A DNA stretch of 12,710 nucleotides, taken from positions 1 through 12,710 of the forward strand of contig SBBT01000089.1 in NCBI GenBank assembly GCA_005239595.1, read 5' to 3'. The translations under genes were made by a program, and so were the position numbers. The notes below the pieces were generated by a model. It ran no database searches, was not told the DNA's origin, and was given only the letters and a program-made list of their open reading frames with translations. Source of the DNA: Candidatus Troglogloeales bacterium. Lineage in GTDB: Bacteria; Nitrospirota; Nitrospiria; SBBL01; SBBT01. Positions 1 to 5,588 of this stretch are shown here, piece after piece. How positions within the stretch are numbered: position 1 is the stretch's first letter; every line of letters starts with the position of its first letter.

Positions 1-4
1 ACCT

Positions 5-1360
5 TCAATTTTCAAAGTCGACAAAACGGAGCAGGTTCAGTATCCTGAAGCGACCATCATGATGCCACGTTAAAGGTGGTCTTTGCATTTTCCCAATAGG
101 ACAGATCCGGCAAGCGCCCATTTTTGCCAGTTGGGGAATTACTTCCGGTTGTCGATCCTGGGGAATGGAGATACCGATACCCTGAAGCATGGACCGGATC
201 GGTTCAAGAAGGGTAGGCAATGCGGCGATGTCGTGAATCGGTTTGATCCAGATTGTTCGCGCAAGAGGAGAAGTGGAAAAAGCAGGGTCTGGATCGTACA
301 AAACCGTCCAGTCGGTCCCGGAGGGACTCGCAATAACGGTTCCCCCCTTCAATGGAATCGACCGCCGAAGCTGCTGAATGCGCGCGGCCTCTGCAGGGGA
401 GGTTGCTCCCTTTGGGAATTTATTACCGGCAAAATAAAGGGCCTGGGCAAGCCATTTTGCAAACTGGAGGGGAGAGGCGTGCCCTGATTCTTCAACATAA
501 TAGAGATGCGGAGAGAGACATCCCCGCTGATCATAGAGGACGATATCCGAGGCCGCCTCCTGCGCCAGGGCAAGGTGGATCGACTCCCGCGCGATGACGC
601 CCAGACTCAATCTGTGTCCGTGGAAAATAGCACGGGTCTGTTGCGGGAGGTGCCTGCGGACTTCCTTAATCGTCTCATCGTTACCATAAATAATGGCCAG
701 ATCGGCCTTTTGAAAGGCTGCTTCTGTGATTTCCACTGCGGCGTGATCCCATGTCAGGACAGCCAGATTACGCGCCAGATCCGGCTGGATTTTATACAAC
801 GATTCGGCAAAGAGAATAGGCAAAAGGAATTCTCCGGAGCCGACTTTTGCAAGATTAGCCGATTTGGCGAGAAGGCCTAAGACCAGGCTGATAATCGAGG
901 CGCCTGGAATATTCCCAGGAAGGATATGGGTGATCAATGTCGGTCCAAAGGCGCGGGTTCGGCCTCTCCCTTTTCGCCTCGGACGAAAATCATCGAGCAC
1001 CATCGGGTCCCCCAACTCTTCTTCCAATAGATCTAACAGCACAGGACGGGTTAGATTTGAAAAGAGGTCATTGAGGGCAAAGTGGACCATCTCTCTTGAA
1101 GCGCCCGTGATAACGGGGAGGAGCGATTCGGCCTCTTGGCGGATCGAATCGTTGGAATCAAGCCAGCACCGCGCGGCTTCATCAATACAATCAATGATGT
1201 TTAAGATCGGCTTTCTCGATAACCGCCCTTGGGCCGAAATCAGCTGGTCGGCAATTTCGGTCAATTTCGACGGAGAAAGCCGGGGGGTCTCCGTCAAAAG
1301 GCCATTGATCTCCCGATGATCTTCCTGAATGGAAATACCGGGGAGAAAATACCCTTTCAT
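5..1360 (-). CDS. luxC: LuxC-family acyl-CoA/acyl-protein reductase
   Basis: The 451-residue product matches the LuxC fatty-acyl reductase family, which reduces an activated acyl group to a fatty aldehyde with NADPH through an acyl-cysteine intermediate. Visible landmarks are the PGNIPG motif at residues 148-153 (the nucleotide-binding region of this ALDH-like fold), YGND at 225-228, and a cysteine at 281 in the context DQRGCLSP, which fits the LuxC catalytic cysteine. Length is slightly below the roughly 480 residues of Vibrio LuxC. The ATG start is supported by AAGGT 11 bases upstream, which runs into the stop codon of the luxE-like gene only 9 bases before the start, so the two are probably translationally coupled. 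The stop lies at the left window edge. No luxA, luxB or luxD is in view, so the aldehyde is presumably used for something other than light. The family call is firm; the physiological substrate is unknown. Confidence 0.9.
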   Translation of the reverse strand: MKGYFLPGISIQEDHREINGLLTETPRLSPSKLTEIADQLISAQGRLSRKPILNIIDCIDEAARCWLDSNDSIRQEAESLLPVITGASREMVHFALNDLFSNLTRPVLLDLLEEELGDPMVLDDFRPRRKGRGRTRAFGPTLITHILPGNIPGASIISLVLGLLAKSANLAKVGSGEFLLPILFAESLYKIQPDLARNLAVLTWDHAAVEITEAAFQKADLAIIYGNDETIKEVRRHLPQQTRAIFHGHRLSLGVIARESIHLALAQEAASDIVLYDQRGCLSPHLYYVEESGHASPLQFAKWLAQALYFAGNKFPKGATSPAEAARIQQLRRSIPLKGGTVIASPSGTDWTVLYDPDPAFSTSPLARTIWIKPIHDIAALPTLLEPIRSMLQGIGISIPQDRQPEVIPQLAKMGACRICPIGKMQRPPLTWHHDGRFRILNLLRFVDFEN

Positions 1361-1369
1361 TTTCTTTCT

Positions 1370-2446
1370 CTACCTTGTTGAAAAAATGTTGTCTCGTTCC
1401 AGCAACTCTTCGATGGCGATCGAGCATCCTTTGTCGGGCGCATGGGCAGCCCGACCGATCAGAAGAAAACCACCCGTAACCTCCCGTCCGAGGTCTTCTG
1501 TCAGAATGGCTGCCACCGAATCGATATTGGCCAGGTCATAATGCGCTAATATTCCGATTTCACCTTTGGCCACCGGTTCCAAGGTTTCCGGGGAGAGAAC
1601 CCGTGTTTTCACCTGGGGAGGAGCCATATAGGCGCGTGGGAATTTGATATCTGTTCCGATAATCCCATCATAAAACTGGGAAGTCATTTCGGTCATCCCG
1701 TATTCGTTGACGCAATAATTGCGCGGAATTTCCCACAATGATTCCGCCTTCTGATAAATCCATTCCGGCGGAACGGTTCTTGATTTTCCTTTTAGCCCAC
1801 CGGTGTCCATCAGGCGGCTTCCCTTGGGGAGGGGACAGGGGCGTCCCTTTTGCTCAAAAAAATCGATAAAGTGAACAAATGAAAATGAGGTCCCCAGCAG
1901 ACATATCGGCGTGGACGCCTCCAGAAGATCGGCGGCGAGTTGCTCTGATTGAAGCCGGCCCCCCTCGATATAATAGCCGCTCCCGTCGCTCCCGTACGTT
2001 GTGCGCACCACCTCCATCATATGCGAAAGGGAGGACTGCGGGGCTTCTTGTGGCGAAGGGGTCAGGATGGCAAACCGGATGCGCTCTCTGTCTGGCAGAA
2101 GATGTTTTTTGAAGTGGGTGAGAATAGCAGCCTTTGCGATGTCCAAATCAAAGAAAGCATGACGGCTTCTCTCTTCCTGGGTAGTCCCGCTCGACACAAA
2201 AACCCGCTCCGCCAAGGAGAGAGGCCGACAGGCTACAACAGAGAACTTGAATGCCATCGCTGGAAAGGGAGGAATCTCATCCCAGTCCTGGATCGTGTCG
2301 GCGTTGATGTTTTGTGAAAGGATCAATTCCCGGTACGGACGGTTTTGTTCAAATTGATATTTAAAAAGCCGAAGCGCCAGATGTTTGAAGAGGTTGCCGG
2401 GCGGGAGGGCTTGTGTACCAATCAGTTGCAAAATTGCGCCTTTCAT
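1370..2446 (-). CDS. luxE: LuxE-family acyl-protein synthetase
   Basis: This is the ATP-dependent partner of LuxC. LuxE proteins activate a fatty acid as acyl-AMP, load it on their own C-terminal cysteine and pass it to LuxC. Counting from the ATG at 2446 (358 residues), the sequence shows an adenylate-forming motif SSGTTQ at 85-90, NEYGMTEM at 247-254, and a C-terminal KGC with cysteine 341, equivalent to the acylated cysteine of Vibrio LuxE (KGCALSL context). The start is uncertain. The ATG at 2446 has no clear ribosome-binding site, while a GTG at 2495-2497 (17 residues longer) has AAGAGGGG 5 bases upstream, and a TTG farther out begins at 2578. I chose the ATG because the upstream residues do not look like family sequence. 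It is the first gene of a two-gene minus-strand unit with luxC. Confidence 0.88.
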   Translation of the reverse strand: MKGAILQLIGTQALPPGNLFKHLALRLFKYQFEQNRPYRELILSQNINADTIQDWDEIPPFPAMAFKFSVVACRPLSLAERVFVSSGTTQEERSRHAFFDLDIAKAAILTHFKKHLLPDRERIRFAILTPSPQEAPQSSLSHMMEVVRTTYGSDGSGYYIEGGRLQSEQLAADLLEASTPICLLGTSFSFVHFIDFFEQKGRPCPLPKGSRLMDTGGLKGKSRTVPPEWIYQKAESLWEIPRNYCVNEYGMTEMTSQFYDGIIGTDIKFPRAYMAPPQVKTRVLSPETLEPVAKGEIGILAHYDLANIDSVAAILTEDLGREVTGGFLLIGRAAHAPDKGCSIAIEELLERDNIFSTR

Positions 2447-2557
2447 ACTTGAGAGATACAACAGGTTTCTTTCTGCTGTCAAGTAAGCAGGCTGCACCCT
2501 CACCCCTCTTGGCAGGGCGCACCCATTTATGGTACTAGCAGCTTGTTGAAAGGTCCC

Positions 2558-2611
2558 TATAATAGCTAAGCCGCTCAAAAAGCTTAACGTACCAGGGGCC
2601 GTTTACGTAAA
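2558..2611 (+). promoter_or_regulatory. candidate promoter -10 box and 10-bp palindrome upstream of the binding-protein gene
   Basis: The gap between the divergent luxE and binding-protein genes contains a perfect TATAAT at 2558-2563, but no good -35 hexamer at 16-18 bases. Downstream of it, TTTACGTAAA at 2602-2611 is a perfect 10-bp palindrome, preceded by a related half, TTAACGTA, at 2584-2591 (18 bases apart). Placed between the possible start of transcription and the ATG at 2640, the palindrome could be a repressor operator. This is inferred from position and symmetry only; no regulator is known. Confidence 0.3.
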
Positions 2612-2639
2612 ATAAGTTGCCTTTAGCGAGGGGGAAACG

Positions 2640-3752
2640 ATGCTTCAAAAGGCTTTTACTCTTTTCCTGTTGGTTATGCTGTTTGGATGCCAGAAGATCA
2701 GTCAGGAGATTGTGATTGGCGTTGCAGGCCCTATGACGGGAGATCAAAGCAAGTTAGGCACCGATGTGGAGCACGGGGCACGGTTGGCCGTGAATGAATG
2801 GAACGAAAAGGGGGGAGTCATGGGGAAGAAAGTCCGACTGGAAGTGGGCGATGATCAACACGATCCTAAACAGGCCGTTTCGGTTGCAAACAAAATGGTT
2901 TTATCCGGTATTGTTGGAATGGTCGGTCATTTTAATTCCAGCGCCACCATCCCAGCCTCTTCGGTCTATCACCGCGCGGCCATTCCGATGATCACCCCGT
3001 CCGCAACCAACCCGAAAGTCACCGATCAAGGGTTCTGGAACGTTTTTCGTGTCTGCGGACGTGACGACCAACAGGGAAAAGTGGCAGCCGATTTCATTGC
3101 AAAACACCTTAGGGCGACACGCGTAGCCATTATTCATGATAAAACCACCTACGGCCAGGGCTTGGCCGACGAATTGAAAAAAAACCTCGGTCTTCATCAA
3201 GGAATCGAGGTGGTTTATTATGACGGCATCACCCAGGGAGACAAGGATTTTCGCGGCGTACTCACAACGATTAAAGATAAAAATCCCGATATATTCTTTT
3301 TTGGTGGAATTTTCCCGGAAGGGGGGCTTTTATCAAAGCAGGCAAAAGAGGTGGGGCTTGCCGTCCCCATGGTGAGCGGCGACGGGGTAATTGATCCAAA
3401 GTTTATTGAGATTGCCGGGGCTGCCGCTGAAGGAACGTACCTGACATTCACCCCCGATCCTGAAAAAAGGCCGCAGGCAAGAAACTTCCTGGAAAAATAC
3501 AAGGCCCAATATGGAAATGAACTTGCCCCTTACGCCATCTACGCCTACGACGCAGCCAATATCCTCCTTTCTGCCATCTCTCTATCTAATGCCACCGATG
3601 GGCGAAAAATCGCCGAAACCATTCGCAATATGAAACATGACGGCGCCACCGGCCATATCGAATTTGACCGGAAAGGAGATGTAAAGGTTTCTCCCTACAT
3701 CGTCTGGATTACCAAAAACGGCAAGTTCGAAGAACATTGGAAGCCGGGATGA
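2640..3752 (+). CDS. LivK-type ABC transporter substrate-binding lipoprotein
   Basis: The 370-residue product belongs to the periplasmic-binding family of branched-chain amino acid and amide ABC transporters (Peripla_BP_6). Residues 1-16 form a short lipoprotein signal ending in a lipobox LFGC, with cysteine 17 predicted to be acylated and anchored. The mature part opens with IVIGVAGPMTGDQSKLG and has the characteristic GGVMGKKVRLEVGDDQ segment, as in LivJ/LivK. A strong ribosome-binding site, GAGGGGG, lies 5 bases before the ATG. No permease (LivH/LivM) or ATPase (LivG/LivF) gene is nearby, so it is an orphan binding protein that either works with a distant transporter or acts as a sensor. 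Ligands in this family range from branched-chain amino acids to urea and aromatic compounds; the ligand cannot be read here. The next gene starts 65 bases downstream on the same strand. Confidence 0.92.
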   Translation: MLQKAFTLFLLVMLFGCQKISQEIVIGVAGPMTGDQSKLGTDVEHGARLAVNEWNEKGGVMGKKVRLEVGDDQHDPKQAVSVANKMVLSGIVGMVGHFNSSATIPASSVYHRAAIPMITPSATNPKVTDQGFWNVFRVCGRDDQQGKVAADFIAKHLRATRVAIIHDKTTYGQGLADELKKNLGLHQGIEVVYYDGITQGDKDFRGVLTTIKDKNPDIFFFGGIFPEGGLLSKQAKEVGLAVPMVSGDGVIDPKFIEIAGAAAEGTYLTFTPDPEKRPQARNFLEKYKAQYGNELAPYAIYAYDAANILLSAISLSNATDGRKIAETIRNMKHDGATGHIEFDRKGDVKVSPYIVWITKNGKFEEHWKPG

Positions 3753-3817
3753 TCGCGGGAAAATCTTTACAACCAAGTCTCAAACTGACATCTTTCAATG
3801 AGGGAAGGAGCAGAAAA

Positions 3818-4561
3818 ATGTCCAATACCATAAGGTTCATCATGCGAAAAGCATCGTCGATCATCGTCAGTGTATTCCTGATAAGTGCACCGGCATGGGC
3901 CAAGAATACGAATATTGATCTAAAACCGCTTGCCAGCCAACAGGAATTTAGGGACCTAAGCGCCGATTTGGGCCTGGCAATCAGTTATCTTCCGGCCGCG
4001 CCGGCAGAACCGCTTGGTCTCCTAGGGTTTGATATCGGGATAGAGGTTACAGCCGTCGATATTCGGGAAGATCAATCTTTTTGGACAAAAGTCACAACCA
4101 ACCCCCCAAATTATCTTTACATCCCAAAATTGCATCTCCAGAAAGGGCTCCCCTTTGGATTTGATATCGGGGCCATTTACGCTAATGTTCCCCAATCCAA
4201 TATTTCGCTTTCGGGCGGTGAGATAAAATGGGCTTTTATCTCCGGGCACATGGCCCTTCCCGCCCTTGCGATCAGGGGATCTTACACAAGATTGTCGGGG
4301 GTGCCGGGTCTTGAGTTGGAAACGATGGGGGCCGATATCTCAATCAGCAAGGGGTTCGCCTTTGTAACTCCCTATGCAGGGGTTGGATTGGTGTCGGTAG
4401 AGAGCGAGGAGAATCTCCTCCCCACCATTGAGCGCGAACGGTTCAACCTCACCAAAACATTTATTGGAGTTAAAACCTCTCTTCTCGTTTTAAACTTTGT
4501 GGCGGAGGCCAGTTTTTCTAAAATTCCGCTCTATACCGCCCGATTAAATATCGGGTTTTAA
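3818..4561 (+). CDS. predicted outer-membrane beta-barrel protein, unknown function
   Basis: I do not recognise a named family. The 247-residue product starts at an ATG preceded by AAGGAG 7 bases upstream, which favours this start over an in-frame one at 3737 that overlaps the previous gene. Residues 1-28 look like a Sec signal peptide (basic RFIMRK, hydrophobic core, APAWA before the predicted cut at 28/29). The rest has short alternating hydrophobic strands rich in glycine and aromatic residues, no hydrophobic helix, and a C-terminal phenylalanine (RLNIGF), the usual BAM recognition end of outer-membrane barrels. Its size would suit about 10-12 strands. Spacing to the binding-protein gene suggests co-transcription, so it could be a porin-like partner for solute entry, though that is only inferred. 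Its stop lies 34 bases from the convergent pilA stop. Confidence 0.75.
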   Translation: MSNTIRFIMRKASSIIVSVFLISAPAWAKNTNIDLKPLASQQEFRDLSADLGLAISYLPAAPAEPLGLLGFDIGIEVTAVDIREDQSFWTKVTTNPPNYLYIPKLHLQKGLPFGFDIGAIYANVPQSNISLSGGEIKWAFISGHMALPALAIRGSYTRLSGVPGLELETMGADISISKGFAFVTPYAGVGLVSVESEENLLPTIERERFNLTKTFIGVKTSLLVLNFVAEASFSKIPLYTARLNIGF

Positions 4562-4595
4562 ATAGAGTCCCAAAACCACTTAACACTTATCATTA

Positions 4596-5006
4596 TCAAG
4601 GACAGTGGGGATTAAAACATTTTAAGTCCTTATTCTGGTCGATTTCCCACTGATTACCAGCTATAAGAGTCCCCTCTTTACCGACGGCTGTAACCTTAAA
4701 CTCCGCGGGGTTAGTAATAGCGGCCAGCGTGTAAGTATATTTAGCGCCAGGAGGTATTGTAACTCCGATATTTTGTTTATCGGGACCTGTTGTTTCACAG
4801 CATTTTGCACCACCGTAACCCCCTTTATCGCCAGCATAGGCAACCATGGCTGAATAAACCGAGGTAAGGGTCGATTTTGCCTCGGTATGATACGCCTTTT
4901 TTTGATAGTCCAAAAAATTGGGGATCGCAATCGCCGCCAAAACACCGAGAATTGCGATAACCACCATTAACTCCACCAATGTAAACCCTCTTTCTCGTTT
5001 TCTCAT
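4596..5006 (-). CDS. pilA: type IV pilin (major pilin-like, PilA)
   Basis: The 136-residue prepilin has a class III signal: a short basic leader MRKRERG, cleavage by the prepilin peptidase between G7 and F8, and the classic FTLVELMVVIAILGVLAAIA helix with glutamate at mature position 5. The mature protein would be about 129 residues, methylated on Phe1, and assembled at the inner membrane into a pilus. The globular part has four cysteines: a vicinal pair at 69-70 and C-terminal C130 and C135, the latter two bounding a disulfide-loop-like CFNPHC end. The start was set by AAGGAGGAG just upstream of the ATG; a longer in-frame extension to 5081 lacks support. The gene stands alone, with no pil assembly genes around it, and has its own sigma-54-type promoter. 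That it is a major rather than a minor pilin is inferred from the strong RBS and promoter. Confidence 0.93.
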   Translation of the reverse strand: MRKRERGFTLVELMVVIAILGVLAAIAIPNFLDYQKKAYHTEAKSTLTSVYSAMVAYAGDKGGYGGAKCCETTGPDKQNIGVTIPPGAKYTYTLAAITNPAEFKVTAVGKEGTLIAGNQWEIDQNKDLKCFNPHCP

Positions 5007-5080
5007 TGCTTCTCCTCCTTCGAGCTTATTTGAGTTATTTTTCAGATTAATCGACATGCAACTCCTACTCTTAATATACA

Positions 5081-5096
5081 AGCAATATCTATACCA
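5081..5096 (-). promoter_or_regulatory. sigma-54 (RpoN) -24/-12 promoter of pilA
   Basis: On the minus strand the sequence reads TGGTATAGATATTGCT. Against the RpoN consensus TGGCAC-N5-TTGCW it keeps the GG and GC dinucleotides at the required 10-base separation and differs at only two positions. Transcription would start near 5070, giving a leader of about 64 bases that ends in the strong pilA ribosome-binding site. Sigma-54 control through the PilS/PilR two-component system is established for pilA in Pseudomonas, Myxococcus and Geobacter, so the match is biologically expected; no pilS or pilR gene lies in the window. Confidence 0.75.
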
Positions 5097-5174
5097 TAAC
5101 CTACCGGAAGTTTTAAGCTAATATTTACAATGTGTTAGGCCTTATATACTTTTTTTCACCCATCCTAATTTATA

Positions 5175-5221
5175 GACAAAAAACGTCACTAAAAAACAAG
5201 GATGCTTTGACATTTTTTGTC
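5175..5221. repeat. inverted repeat, candidate enhancer site for a sigma-54 activator
   Basis: The arms are GACAAAAAACGTCA (5175-5188) and TGACATTTTTTGTC (5208-5221), complementary at 13 of 14 positions and separated by 19 bases, so arm centres lie about three helical turns apart. Relative to the predicted pilA start near 5070 the arms span roughly -105 to -151, the usual enhancer distance for sigma-54 activators. T-runs followed by TGTC recall the (C/G)TGTC elements described for PilR in Pseudomonas. It might instead be a hairpin, but neither arm is GC-rich and no gene ends nearby. Confidence 0.5.
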
Positions 5222-5283
5222 ATAACAGAACGATTAAGCTCACACCCTACATCGATACAAACGACATCGCCCTAAAGTCAAGT

Positions 5284-5312
5284 TTGACACAACCATGAAT
5301 CCTTCCTATAAT
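5284..5312 (+). promoter_or_regulatory. perfect-consensus sigma-70 promoter of the tatA operon
   Basis: TTGACA at 5284-5289 and TATAAT at 5307-5312 are separated by exactly 17 bases, so both hexamers and the spacing are ideal. Transcription would start near 5319, about 65 bases before the tatA ATG. Because the downstream genes follow with almost no gaps, this promoter probably drives tatA, the TPR lipoprotein gene, the amidase gene and truA as one transcript. Confidence 0.85.
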
Positions 5313-5384
5313 TTCTCTTAAATTAGAGATTCGCTCAACGGAGCTGTCCCAATAAACCCACTTAGAAAGATAAGGAACTCGTCT

Positions 5385-5588
5385 ATGTTTGGAGTTGGTA
5401 TGCCGGAACTCATTGTCATACTCGTTATTGTCTTGATTATCTTTGGAGCCGGGAAACTTCCTTCCATTGGAGTTGGCCTCGGAAAAGCAATTCGAGGGTT
5501 CAAAAAAGGGCTGTCCGAACCCGATCCCATTGATATATCACCCGAAAAATCAGAAAAGGACAAAGAGGTAAAGGAGCTAAAACATTAA
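5385..5588 (+). CDS. tatA: TatA/E-family twin-arginine translocase subunit
   Basis: The 67-residue product has the standard TatA plan: a very short N-terminal tail, one membrane helix (about residues 6-21, MPELIVILVIVLIIFG), the FGAGKLP hinge at 20-26, an amphipathic helix (about 26-44, IGVGLGKAIRGFKKG) and a short charged tail. TatA subunits assemble into the pore that carries folded proteins with twin-arginine signals across the inner membrane, together with TatC. AAGGA lies 8 bases before the ATG; a second ATG five codons in is less well placed. No tatB or tatC is in the window. The gene leads an operon, and its last bases carry the AAGGAG and the overlapping AUU start of the next gene. 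Confidence 0.92.
   Translation: MFGVGMPELIVILVIVLIIFGAGKLPSIGVGLGKAIRGFKKGLSEPDPIDISPEKSEKDKEVKELKH
5571..5586 (+). promoter_or_regulatory. ribosome-binding site and AUU start codon overlapping the tatA stop
   Basis: AAGGAG at 5571-5576, inside the end of tatA, is followed after 7 bases by ATT at 5584-5586; the tatA stop TAA begins on the last base of that codon (ATTAA). The frame entered here leads without interruption through a lipoprotein signal into the TPR protein. No ATG, GTG or TTG in that frame precedes the signal, since an in-frame TAA at 5578-5580 closes it upstream. AUU starts are known for infC in enterobacteria but are rare. Confidence 0.65.

Larger units (their letters stand above)
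5007..5384. other. AT-rich divergent regulatory region between pilA and tatA
   Basis: This 378-bp gap holds no credible gene on either strand. It is clearly richer in A and T than the flanking genes and carries several phased A or T runs. Reading towards pilA it contains a long inverted repeat (5175-5221), a weak IHF-like site (TTACAATGTGTTA, 5125-5137, 11 of 13 matches to the consensus) and a sigma-54 promoter (5081-5096). Reading towards tatA it contains a sigma-70 promoter (5284-5312) and a leader of about 65 bases in which I see no riboswitch. Confidence 0.8.

Noticed and set aside
864..1319. Long open frame on the plus strand opposite luxC
   Set aside because: It lies wholly inside a well-supported gene, has no family features and no ribosome-binding site; it is a shadow frame.
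4562..4595. Bidirectional terminator between the outer-membrane gene and pilA
   Set aside because: The 34-base gap is AT-rich with no stable stem; only 5-base complementary stretches with a long loop could be found.
4596..5006. Conductive e-pilin
   Set aside because: The protein is longer than short geopilins and aromatic residues outside the N-terminal helix are not notably dense, so nothing supports this.
5319..5384. Riboswitch in the tatA leader
   Set aside because: About 65 bases with no recognisable conserved core or strong stem; too short for most classes.
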